Below, piece after piece: positions 1 to 6,576 of a stretch of DNA of 9,576 nucleotides. Source of the DNA: Alphaproteobacteria bacterium (GTDB lineage Bacteria > Pseudomonadota > Alphaproteobacteria > Micavibrionales > UBA1664); assembly GCA_030427215.1 (NCBI GenBank), contig JAUHXB010000033.1, forward strand, positions 1-9,576, read 5' to 3'. The position numbers and the translations under genes are program-made. Positions within the stretch are counted from its first letter, which is position 1; each line of letters opens with the position of its first letter. The notes under the pieces were generated by a model. That model was not told the DNA's origin and searched no databases. It saw nothing but the letters and a program-made list of their open reading frames with translations.

Positions 1-2
1 AC

Positions 3-629
3 ATTGATGTATTGGGCAATGCCACAATAAGTGGCGGGCCTTCAACATCACTTGAAACCTCTTACAGCTTTGCCGTGCAGGATAATTTTGTTATGGATCA
101 GAATATGGTTGTGAATTCATCTGGCAATAACAACAAAGGGGATATTCTTATCAATGGCGATGATACAGTCGATTCCGATTTTATACTTTCGGGGAATATG
201 GACGTATCAAGAGAAACGCCCTCTGGTCCTGTCAGAGGGGATACAATCGCATCAAATGTTGAGTCAGAAACATTAGACGCCGGATCAAGCGCCAGCTTCA
301 ATGATGCTGTTTTCAATTCTGGACAACTCACCACAAATAATATTTTTACAAATTCTGCAAGCCTTGATCAATCGCTTGAGGTTAATGATCTTCTCGCCTC
401 TGATGTCCGAAATGCAGGACAGATAAATACAGGTATTCTGGTCGCCATTGACGCAAATGTTAGTGGCGAAACAAATGTTGATAATGATACCTTTATTGTG
501 AATAGAACTTCATTGAATGGAAACGCAACTGTTTTTGGGAACGTCAATGGTTCCGTAGATGGACAAGCCGTTATTATTAGTGAAATGACGGAATGCGGGA
601 CGGGGTGTACAGGATATGAGGGGAATTAA
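3..629 (+). CDS. Repeat-rich surface/pilus-associated protein, 5'-truncated by window edge
   Basis: The reading frame is open to the left edge, so the true start lies outside; an in-frame TTG at 12 is probably internal. About 209 codons are visible. The protein is rich in Asn, Thr, Ser, Gly and Asp, with irregular repeats of the type N-G-[DN]-x-T-V and alternating small or hydrophobic residues, as expected for a beta-solenoid or fibre-like surface domain. No enzymatic motif is visible. It ends with E-C-G-T-G-C followed by seven residues, a C-x2-G-C motif also found at the C-terminus of the next protein. The stop is three bases before the GTG start of that gene, so the two are almost certainly co-transcribed. 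By analogy with its neighbour, the missing N-terminus may be a prepilin leader, but this cannot be seen. A PilV-like minor pilin or adhesin is the best guess. Confidence 0.7.
   Translation: MDVLGNATISGGPSTSLETSYSFAVQDNFVMDQNMVVNSSGNNNKGDILINGDDTVDSDFILSGNMDVSRETPSGPVRGDTIASNVESETLDAGSSASFNDAVFNSGQLTTNNIFTNSASLDQSLEVNDLLASDVRNAGQINTGILVAIDANVSGETNVDNDTFIVNRTSLNGNATVFGNVNGSVDGQAVIISEMTECGTGCTGYEGN
618..624 (+). promoter_or_regulatory. Shine-Dalgarno for the GTG-started prepilin gene
   Basis: GAGGGGA lies inside the last codons of the upstream gene, eight bases before the GTG at 633. It supports GTG as the real start and suggests translational coupling, since the upstream stop TAA (627-629) falls between this site and the start codon. 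Confidence 0.65.
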
Positions 630-632
630 ACA

Positions 633-1964
633 GTGAAGCAACAATCTACTCAAATTAACCGTAAAAATCAAAAGGGCTTCACTATTTTAGAGATGCTTTT
701 CACAACAGCCATTCTTGTTTTTATTATGATGATGCTGTTTGATATTTTTGAAAATTACGCTGAAAAAGAACTTGCCCGCTCAACATCAGAATTTGTTGAT
801 GAAATTAGCCTTTCTGTCGAAAATATCATCGAAGACCCTGCCGCATTTCAAGATCTTTATGATTATTTAATCGTACAGCCAGGAAATATTATGGATTTAA
901 CAATCGCTGATTTAACGACTGGATTTAATGTCAGCGGCGCAATGACTCACAGAGCCTCATCCCTCAATACTAACATTATCAACCGCACGGCCTTGGGCAA
1001 TGGCCTTTTTATCATGCTGAGGATAGGTGACGATATTACCATTGATACAGACACAGAATCTCTTCAAATTATTATCGCGACTGACGACGTTGCGGCCGAA
1101 ACCCGCGTCAGGCAGGCCGCCCGATTTATGGGGTCATATGGCGGATATTATATCGATGCATCTGAAGATATCAAAAGTGCGTTTGCCGTATGGAGTTTGG
1201 ATGCCGATATTTTTGACACAACAAATTTGGGATCGCAATTATCTTTAACGGCACCAAGCACTGATGTCGGGGGGTATCTTATACACTATAAACACATTAA
1301 TTTCGCAAATATAGCGGGCGATTACATCTATCGCGATCGTATCCAAAACCGACCAGAACTCAACCAAATGAATGCGCCCCTGAATATGGCAGGAAATAAT
1401 ATTTTAGGGATAGACAATGCCGAGGTTACTAATGATCTTGACTTGGCTGCTTCTGCATTCATTAACGGGAATGCTCGAATTGGCGGAGAAGCCGTATTCA
1501 ATGAATCAAACTTTACTGCCGGACAAAAAATGAGTGCAACAAATGCAACGATAAATGGTGCAACCACCGGTTATTCAGGTAATTTTGCCGTACAGGGTGA
1601 TCTGAAAACTGCCGGTATTGACACAGATGGACCAGTAAACGCGGACTCAAGCAGATTTGAAAATAATGTAACAATTAATGGCGACCTCCAAACAAATACA
1701 TCCTCCTTTAACAGTTTAGTGGTCAATGGCGACAGTACAATAGGAGAGATTACATCTACAGGTCAGTTTGATATTAATGCCGCCAATAATATAAATGCCA
1801 TTAACGTCACAACGAATGAATTAAATGTGAATAACAGCAGCCTTGGCGCATTCAATCTTAGCACAAGTGGTCAAACTACACTCAATAACGTTGATGCCAA
1901 TCAGGCATTTTTTGAACTTCTTTCCCTTCAGGGAACATTCGGCGCGTGCGATAGGGGCTGTTAA
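633..1964 (+). CDS. Type IV prepilin-like protein with repeat-rich C-terminal domain
   Basis: This is a 443-residue protein with a textbook class III (type IV prepilin) signal: a 15-residue basic leader ending in K-G, then F-T-I-L-E, with Glu at mature position 5, and a hydrophobic helix to about residue 38. Prepilin peptidase would cut between Gly15 and Phe16. Residues 40-240 form a mixed region without recognised motifs. From about 245 to 430 the sequence becomes Asn/Thr/Ser/Gly-rich irregular repeats (NGDLQT, VNGDST and similar), probably a beta-solenoid. It ends C-D-R-G-C, with Cys as the last residue. It is far longer than a major pilin (about 150 residues), so a minor pilin or tip adhesin resembling PilV of type IVb/conjugative pili is more likely. 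GTG is the start, supported by the Shine-Dalgarno at 618-624. The leader is clear; the adhesin role is inference. Confidence 0.8.
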   Translation: MKQQSTQINRKNQKGFTILEMLFTTAILVFIMMMLFDIFENYAEKELARSTSEFVDEISLSVENIIEDPAAFQDLYDYLIVQPGNIMDLTIADLTTGFNVSGAMTHRASSLNTNIINRTALGNGLFIMLRIGDDITIDTDTESLQIIIATDDVAAETRVRQAARFMGSYGGYYIDASEDIKSAFAVWSLDADIFDTTNLGSQLSLTAPSTDVGGYLIHYKHINFANIAGDYIYRDRIQNRPELNQMNAPLNMAGNNILGIDNAEVTNDLDLAASAFINGNARIGGEAVFNESNFTAGQKMSATNATINGATTGYSGNFAVQGDLKTAGIDTDGPVNADSSRFENNVTINGDLQTNTSSFNSLVVNGDSTIGEITSTGQFDINAANNINAINVTTNELNVNNSSLGAFNLSTSGQTTLNNVDANQAFFELLSLQGTFGACDRGC

Positions 1965-1993
1965 TCTATTTATAACTTTGATAGAATTAACCT

Positions 1994-2914
1994 ATGAAAA
2001 ACATATTGAATTTATTATTTGTTGCTACCGTATTATTTTTTGGTTTTCATGACAAAGTTAATGCCCAAATATCCTTTCCCGAATTTCCATTAACAAATAC
2101 AAATGATACTCTATTAAATAATGCCCTTACGCCACGCGAGATTGAGAGTTCTATCAATAATTTAAAAAACCCTCTTTTACGGGATATCATTATATTGCAA
2201 AATCAAATTATTATTTTGGAAGGCTTGATAGAACGACAAGGTGAAATCCGTAATATAGCAAACAATTACCGTAAAGTTGGTGTTCCCTTCAAGCAAAGCC
2301 CTCCACGCGAAAGCACATGTGATCAATTGCCCATTAACGCTTTGTGTATGGCATCCTATCCAGAAAAAGAAGATAATAAATTTCATATACAAAAGGCTTA
2401 TGAACGTTATCAAAAGCTACAAAAGCAAGAAATTATTAATTTCTATGAGGATCTAATGATTCAACAGGCAAACGACATGGCATCGGTAAATAATGGAGGG
2501 AACACTTCATCAACAGCATCATCAATGAGACCGCAAGCTCAATTTCAATGGTCAGACATTCGATGCCTGTCAGGTCAATGCTCTGCACTTGTTGAATCAT
2601 CACGTGATTCATTTAGAAAAAGAGTTTCTATCGGTGAAAACTTGGCTAATACTAATATTAAAATTAGTGATATTGGTGTGGCTGGTGTTATGATTCTCAG
2701 AAACGGCCAGCAAGTCAAAATGTCTGCAAAAGATGCAACCAATGACCCCAATATTACTGAAACCGTGGTTACAAATGAAAATCGTAATCAAGATGAAATC
2801 AGTGAAATTGAAAGTATCTTGGCAAACAGTTTTGGTGATTTGAATAACGTTCCTGCAAACGCACCTGCCGTGCCTGACAGTGGAGAATTATTAGGCCCAA
2901 CAGGTTTGTTTTAA
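1994..2914 (+). CDS. Secreted/periplasmic protein, possible PilP-like pilus biogenesis component
   Basis: The protein has 306 residues and a Sec signal peptide: basic MKN, a hydrophobic core, and probable cleavage after V-N-A at residue 24. Residues 48-95 are predicted helical. A Cys pair (109 and 118) precedes another helical stretch at 128-160 and a low-complexity Asn/Ser/Thr linker at 163-178. Residues 184-245 form a small domain containing C-L-S-G-Q-C (191-196) and a predominantly beta segment with the pattern I-S-D-I-G-V-A-G-V-M-I-L-R-N-G-Q. That segment resembles the C-terminal domain of PilP/GspC-type proteins that contact secretins. The tail is acidic and ends in a Pro/Ala-rich stretch. 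It lies 29 bp after the prepilin gene on the same strand and is probably in the same operon. No clear Shine-Dalgarno is seen. The reading frame and secretion are well supported; the PilP relation is tentative. Confidence 0.6.
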   Translation: MKNILNLLFVATVLFFGFHDKVNAQISFPEFPLTNTNDTLLNNALTPREIESSINNLKNPLLRDIIILQNQIIILEGLIERQGEIRNIANNYRKVGVPFKQSPPRESTCDQLPINALCMASYPEKEDNKFHIQKAYERYQKLQKQEIINFYEDLMIQQANDMASVNNGGNTSSTASSMRPQAQFQWSDIRCLSGQCSALVESSRDSFRKRVSIGENLANTNIKISDIGVAGVMILRNGQQVKMSAKDATNDPNITETVVTNENRNQDEISEIESILANSFGDLNNVPANAPAVPDSGELLGPTGLF

Positions 2915-2918
2915 AATA

Positions 2919-2950
2919 ATTAAGTTTAATTAAGCCGGATTAAGTCGGAT
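2919..2950. repeat. 10-bp tandem repeat array, about three copies
   Basis: Three consecutive 10-bp units start with TAAG at 2921, 2931 and 2941 (TAAGTTTAAT, TAAGCCGGAT, TAAGTCGGAT), and a decayed fourth continues into TATTTTTTGT. A related pair, ATTAAGTCG and TTTAAGCCG, recurs at 2991-3008. The period equals one DNA helical turn. It starts just after the stop codon of the preceding gene. The weak CCG/CGG pairing before the T-run at 2953-2958 could give a poor terminator. Confidence 0.6.
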
Positions 2951-2958
2951 TATTTTTT
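2930..2958 (+). terminator. Weak candidate terminator of the pilus-like operon
   Basis: A short possible stem (CCG with CGG around an 8-base loop, 2935-2948) is followed by a T-rich run, TTATTTTTT. The stem is only three base pairs, so this is a weak candidate; it is listed because a terminator is expected between two convergent genes and no better hairpin is visible here. Confidence 0.15.
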
Positions 2959-3058
2959 GTAAAATACTGATTTTATTATATTATTTTAAAATTAAGTCGT
3001 TTAAGCCGCCCTATTTATATATCAAACAATTCAATCAGTTTTGTGGTATCTATACCTT

Positions 3059-3082
3059 ATTATAGGATAATATACCTATAAT
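3059..3082. repeat. Palindrome overlapping the orphan promoter (operator candidate)
   Basis: ATTATAGG and CCTATAAT form a perfect 8-bp inverted repeat with an 8-base spacer. One arm contains the whole -10 box of the minus-strand promoter and the other ends at the edge of its -35 box, so a dimeric repressor bound here would block the promoter. A second small dyad, GGTAT-CT-ATACC at 3045-3056, lies just downstream. CTATA at 3050-3054 can also pair with TATAG at 3061-3065. Confidence 0.5.
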
Positions 3083-3087
3083 GTCAA
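3059..3087 (-). promoter_or_regulatory. Perfect sigma-70 consensus promoter downstream of glpD
   Basis: Read on the minus strand, TTGACA (complement of 3082-3087) is followed by exactly 17 bases and then TATAAT (complement of 3059-3064). Both hexamers match consensus at six of six positions and the spacing is optimal. The -35 box directly abuts the glpD stop codon (3088-3090), and the promoter points away from glpD into a gene-free interval. Its predicted start is near 3052. Confidence 0.65.
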
Positions 3088-4545
3088 TCACATCCGGTCT
3101 TTCATGTATTTAATCACGGCCTTTTGCGAAGCTTCGTCCAGATGCAGGCCTAATTTTGATCGCCGCCATAAAATATCTTCGCCTGTTTGCGCAAATTCAT
3201 AGGCCTTGAGGTAGTCCAATTCATGCCCATAGACACCACCACCTAAATCTTGACCCATATCATCCAAAGATGTCACATTCGCCAATATGATATTCATGCA
3301 TGTGCCATAGGCGCGGACATAACGACGAATTAATTCTTTTGATAGATAAGGATATTCGACAATTTGTTCGCGGACAAATCGTTCAAAATCGTCATCTTCA
3401 ATATCACCTCCAGGTAATTTTTCGTGGGCTGTCCAATGGTTGGGTTCTTTATGAAACTCGTTATCTATCATATCCACCGCTTCCTGCGCCAAGACACGAT
3501 AGGTTGTTAATTTCCCACCAAGGACGGACAGAAAACCATCTTGTAGATCAAAATCGTAGTCACGGGATGCGTAGGCTGCCTCTCCTTCTTCGTTATCCAT
3601 CAATGGCCTTACGCCTGAATAGCTGTGAATAATATCAACATCACGGATGGATTTGTTGAAGTATTCTTTTACTACATCTTTTAAATAGTGTTTTTCATCC
3701 GCGTCTAATGCTGGAGTTTGATCCGGGTCATCGCCCATATCGACATCCGTCGTTCCGATTAGCGTATAATCATTTTCATAAGGAATGGTAAACACAATAC
3801 GCCCATCTTCATTTTGAAGGATATAGCTTGTTTGTTCGTTATATAATTTTGGAATAATAATGTGCGACCCCTTCACAAGGCGGATTTTTTTCGGGGTTAT
3901 ATCGACAACGCCCTCCATCATTTTTGATGCCCAAGGGCCCGCGGCATTGACAATCATTTGCGTGTGATAGGTCTCACCATTGGATGTTTTAACATCCCAT
4001 TGATCATTATGTTTTTGAATCGATACACATTCCGTATTTGTTTTGATGGTTGCACCACGTGCACCCGCATCCATCGCGTTTAAAACGACAATGCGGGAAT
4101 CTTCAACCCAGCAATCGGAATAGGCGATCCCTTTTTTGTATTTCGCGCCTAAAAATTTATTTTGAATATCCGTTTGATTTGATTTGGGCAGTTTTGTTTT
4201 ACCCGCCAAAAAATCGTAAATCCATACGCCCACACGGATCATCCATAGCGGGCGAAGGTGCGGTGCATGCGGCAAAACAAAACGCATTGGCCATATAATA
4301 TGCGGAGCCAAATGCATCAACACATCGCGTTCACGCAATGCCTTTTTCACAAGGCCAAATTCATATTGTTCTAAATACCTTAAGCCACCATGGATTAATT
4401 TTGTGCTGGCCGATGATGTCGCGCAGGCCAAATCCCCCTTTTCAAGCAACAAGACTTTGTACCCACGCCCCGCGGCATCACGGGCAATTCCTGCACCATT
4501 AATTCCACCGCCAATGACGCATATATCAAATGTATTTTTTTCCAT
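3088..4545 (-). CDS. glpD: Aerobic glycerol-3-phosphate dehydrogenase (FAD)
   Basis: GlpD oxidises sn-glycerol-3-phosphate to dihydroxyacetone phosphate at the cytoplasmic face of the inner membrane and passes electrons to ubiquinone. At 485 residues it has near-normal length for the family (about 500). The N-terminus carries the dinucleotide-binding G-G-G-I-N-G-A-G motif (12-19) and the acidic Glu35 at the end of the second beta strand. These are followed by the family signature S-S-A-S-T-K-L-I-H-G-G-L-R-Y-L-E (44-59). The FAD-contacting L-G-G-K-L-T-T-Y-R segment lies in the C-terminal third, before the C-terminal helical domain. No glpF, glpK or glpR is visible nearby, so it appears to be a single-gene unit. 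It is transcribed divergently from the YjbH-like gene across 45 bp. The ATG at 4545 fits the family N-terminus, but no clear Shine-Dalgarno precedes it. Confidence 0.96.
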   Translation of the reverse strand: MEKNTFDICVIGGGINGAGIARDAAGRGYKVLLLEKGDLACATSSASTKLIHGGLRYLEQYEFGLVKKALRERDVLMHLAPHIIWPMRFVLPHAPHLRPLWMIRVGVWIYDFLAGKTKLPKSNQTDIQNKFLGAKYKKGIAYSDCWVEDSRIVVLNAMDAGARGATIKTNTECVSIQKHNDQWDVKTSNGETYHTQMIVNAAGPWASKMMEGVVDITPKKIRLVKGSHIIIPKLYNEQTSYILQNEDGRIVFTIPYENDYTLIGTTDVDMGDDPDQTPALDADEKHYLKDVVKEYFNKSIRDVDIIHSYSGVRPLMDNEEGEAAYASRDYDFDLQDGFLSVLGGKLTTYRVLAQEAVDMIDNEFHKEPNHWTAHEKLPGGDIEDDDFERFVREQIVEYPYLSKELIRRYVRAYGTCMNIILANVTSLDDMGQDLGGGVYGHELDYLKAYEFAQTGEDILWRRSKLGLHLDEASQKAVIKYMKDRM

Positions 4546-4547
4546 TA

Positions 4548-4576
4548 TTTACATTGGACGCGTTTTTACCCATAAT
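4548..4576 (+). promoter_or_regulatory. Sigma-70 promoter for the YjbH-like gene
   Basis: TTTACA (4548-4553), a 17-base spacer and CATAAT (4571-4576) match the consensus at five of six positions in each box. The -35 box begins two bases beyond the glpD start codon. The predicted transcription start near 4583 leaves a leader of only about eight bases before the ATG at 4591, or about 20 before the in-frame ATG at 4603. Confidence 0.5.
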
Positions 4577-4590
4577 TTCAAGACATAGTC

Positions 4591-5961
4591 ATGTTTATCC
4601 CCATGGCACGGCTTATCGTGCCGCTTGCAGTAATTATATCTTTATCCTCTTTCGCACATGCCAAAGGGCAACCCCTTGCATCCATTCAACAAAATTTTAA
4701 GGGGCTGAGCCATTATGTGTTTGATCAGGAGAAAATTATTCACCTGACCCCATCGCGCCCCACCTCAACTAACAGCGCGAAAATAGAAATGGATAGTGGC
4801 CTGACTAATATCACGGTAGAAGATCAAAATATTACAGGATGTTTGCATACAAACCCTTACGATCATCAATCCGTGACCAAACAATTTGGTCGCGGCGCAC
4901 GTGTAGTTGCGAATAATAGCGCAAGCCCCATTGAAGCGTTGTCTGCACAACCTTACTTTAGCGGATTAAAGGGCCCGAAATTAACCATCATGCGAAAGGA
5001 TTTAGAACGTGCCCTAATTAATCAATCAGGGTCAGCATCCGAAATTTTTCACAATACCTTAATCGAAAGCCCAACGCGGACGGCCTGCGACACATCCATG
5101 ACTTATAATTGGGATATAGAGCTTAATCATCACATTGATGTTTATGACAGTGATCAAAGCCCCCTGATCCGCAGTGATATCATACTAAATAACCGCCTGC
5201 ATTTTGGCGGATATTTTTTGGGAACGGTGTCCACGCGATATGGTCTCTATGATAATTTAGAGAAAGAGCCCGATTTACGGATTTTATCGCGTCCCGATCC
5301 CTTGCGTCAGGATGTTTTGGGATTTGCATGGCAGGGTTTGAATTTGGACCGTGCGATGATCAGCGGTTTTGCAACACCCCTGCCCGACCTATATCTCGCG
5401 GGGCATGCAGGATATTTGGAAGAAATGTTTTTTGGCATTGGCGGCGAGTTTTTGTATCGCCCCTATGATTCTGCCTTATCCATTGGTGGTGAATTATGGT
5501 CAACGATAAAACGCGTTCCCTATTTAGGGGGTGTAACAACATTGGATAATAATAACCGACAAACATCGGCCCTGTTTAATTTATGGTATGACGCCCCTTT
5601 CCAACCTTATGCCATCGGATTATCCGCAGGACAATTTTTGGATGGGGATACAGGCGGACAATTACGCGCACGATACACACCAAAACCAGGCTGGATAGTG
5701 GAAGGATACGGCACATATTCCAACCAGAGTGATCAAAGTCTTGATAATGATAAAGACACAGACTTTGAAGCGGGCTTGCGTTTGACTATACCCTTAGGCA
5801 ACCTCAAAATTCTACCATCAAATAGCCGACAAACATTCGATATCAAACCATTTGCTCGTGATAAAGGGCAGAGATTGGATAACCCCTACCCGCTTTATGA
5901 TTTAACCGATCCGTGGCAAGCAAAGAATATTTATCGGTATTGGGATGACATTACAGATTAA
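4591..5961 (+). CDS. YjbH-family outer-membrane beta-barrel protein, half length
   Basis: This 456-residue exported protein has a signal peptide with probable cleavage after A-H-A at residue 24. Residues from about 170 to 415 match the YjbH/YbjH exopolysaccharide-associated family: an L-D-R-A segment, then Y-L-A-G-H-A-G-Y-L-E-E-M-F-F-G-I-G-G-E, then L-Y-R-P-Y-D-S, followed by alternating strands typical of an outer-membrane barrel. In Enterobacteria YjbH acts with YjbEFG in exopolysaccharide export and is near 700 residues. This protein corresponds to the C-terminal half preceded by a short unrelated-looking region, and no yjbEFG partners are seen here. The first ATG (4591) is given; ATG 4603 would shorten the signal peptide to a more typical 20 residues, and neither has a visible Shine-Dalgarno. 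Family assignment is fairly sure; involvement in polysaccharide export is inference. Confidence 0.82.
   Translation: MFIPMARLIVPLAVIISLSSFAHAKGQPLASIQQNFKGLSHYVFDQEKIIHLTPSRPTSTNSAKIEMDSGLTNITVEDQNITGCLHTNPYDHQSVTKQFGRGARVVANNSASPIEALSAQPYFSGLKGPKLTIMRKDLERALINQSGSASEIFHNTLIESPTRTACDTSMTYNWDIELNHHIDVYDSDQSPLIRSDIILNNRLHFGGYFLGTVSTRYGLYDNLEKEPDLRILSRPDPLRQDVLGFAWQGLNLDRAMISGFATPLPDLYLAGHAGYLEEMFFGIGGEFLYRPYDSALSIGGELWSTIKRVPYLGGVTTLDNNNRQTSALFNLWYDAPFQPYAIGLSAGQFLDGDTGGQLRARYTPKPGWIVEGYGTYSNQSDQSLDNDKDTDFEAGLRLTIPLGNLKILPSNSRQTFDIKPFARDKGQRLDNPYPLYDLTDPWQAKNIYRYWDDITD
4605..4622 (+). repeat. Hairpin at the 5' end of the YjbH-like coding region
   Basis: GGCACG and CGTGCC form a perfect 6-bp inverted repeat with a 6-base loop, beginning at the G of the alternative ATG (4603-4605). 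On RNA it would sit within the first 40 bases of the transcript predicted from the promoter at 4548-4576. It could affect translation initiation or be an operator, or be chance. Confidence 0.35.
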
Positions 5962-6003
5962 AAAATTCGTGACCTCTGTGTCCTCATGGTTTAAATAAGG
6001 GGG

Positions 6004-6573
6004 ATGATACAAACAAAACGCGGCTATTTCGGTATTGGTGTCGAGGGTATTACGAAACCTCAAAATTTAGGGAATATGGTGCGGTCCGCCCATTCATTTG
6101 GCGCATCGTTTTTCTTTACGATTGGTGCGGAATTAAATGTAAAACAGGTAAGGGAATCCGACACATCAAAGGCGTGGGAAAACCTGCCTTTTTTTGAATA
6201 TGAAACACGCAATGATTTTATGTTACCAAAGAAATGCGCCTTGGTTGCCGTTGAATTTACGCAAGATTCGATTGAGCTTCCCTCTTTTCGGCATCCACAG
6301 GCCGCGGCCTATATATTAGGGCCAGAAATGGGAAATGTGTCAGCGGAGATGATGGAACGCGCAGACCACGTCATTAAAATCCCAATGCAATTTTGTATCA
6401 ATGTTGGTGTTGCGGGGGCGTTAGTCATGTATGACCGTTTAATTTCAACAGGAAAATTCGCCCCTCGTCCTGTTATGGCAGGTGGCCCCACAGAGGAATG
6501 GGAAAGACCACATGAGGGTTTGCGACTGTTTCTGCGATCCAAACGCAATAAACAGCCTAAAAAATCGGATTGA
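6004..6573 (+). CDS. TrmH/SpoU-family RNA 2'-O-methyltransferase
   Basis: The 189-residue protein is a stand-alone SPOUT methyltransferase that would transfer a methyl group from S-adenosylmethionine to a ribose 2'-OH in tRNA or rRNA. All three SpoU motifs are present: motif 1 at 21-33 (N-L-G-N-M-V-R-S-A-H-S-F-G), motif 2 at 105-110 (L-G-P-E-M-G), and motif 3 at 125-144 (I-P-M then C-I-N-V-G-V-A-G-A and M-Y-D). Motif 3 has Cys-Ile where many TrmH proteins have Ser-Leu, which I recall as usual for this alphaproteobacterial subgroup. It has no N-terminal substrate-binding extension and ends in a basic tail. The RNA target cannot be told from sequence. It follows the YjbH-like gene by 42 bp and could be read from the same transcript. 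The start codon directly abuts AAGGGGG, which is closer than a normal Shine-Dalgarno spacing, but an in-frame stop at 5992-5994 excludes a longer form. Confidence 0.88.
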   Translation: MIQTKRGYFGIGVEGITKPQNLGNMVRSAHSFGASFFFTIGAELNVKQVRESDTSKAWENLPFFEYETRNDFMLPKKCALVAVEFTQDSIELPSFRHPQAAAYILGPEMGNVSAEMMERADHVIKIPMQFCINVGVAGALVMYDRLISTGKFAPRPVMAGGPTEEWERPHEGLRLFLRSKRNKQPKKSD

Positions 6574-6576
6574 CCT

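Larger units (their letters stand above)
2915..3052 (-). ncRNA. Possible small RNA from an orphan consensus promoter
   Basis: Transcription from the perfect minus-strand promoter at 3059-3087 would start near 3052 and run leftward through the intergenic region. No open reading frame of useful length is found on that strand here; a TTG-initiated frame closes after seven codons. The transcript would carry repeated ACTTAAT heptamers from the tandem array and would become antisense to the 3' end of the secreted-protein gene if it passed 2914. No convincing intrinsic terminator is seen, so the 3' end given is arbitrary. The existence of the RNA is inferred only from the promoter. Confidence 0.25.

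Noticed and set aside
1201..1245. TTGACA inside the prepilin gene as an internal promoter
   Set aside because: No matching -10 box lies at 16-18 bases, and the bases are explained by coding sequence.
3..1964. Possible shufflon (PilV-type inversion) recombination sites in the repeat-rich genes
   Set aside because: No short repeated sequence resembling the known 19-bp shufflon repeats was seen in either orientation, and no recombinase gene is in the window. The repeats are visible at protein level only.
4546..4590. A minus-strand glpD promoter, TTGAAA with TCCAAT at 17-base spacing
   Set aside because: The -10 candidate matches the consensus weakly, and the predicted start would be too close to the ATG to be persuasive.
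6001..6573. Cys-Ile in place of Ser-Leu in SpoU motif 3 as a sign of inactivation
   Set aside because: All other motif residues are intact, and this variant is, to my recollection, normal in the alphaproteobacterial subgroup.
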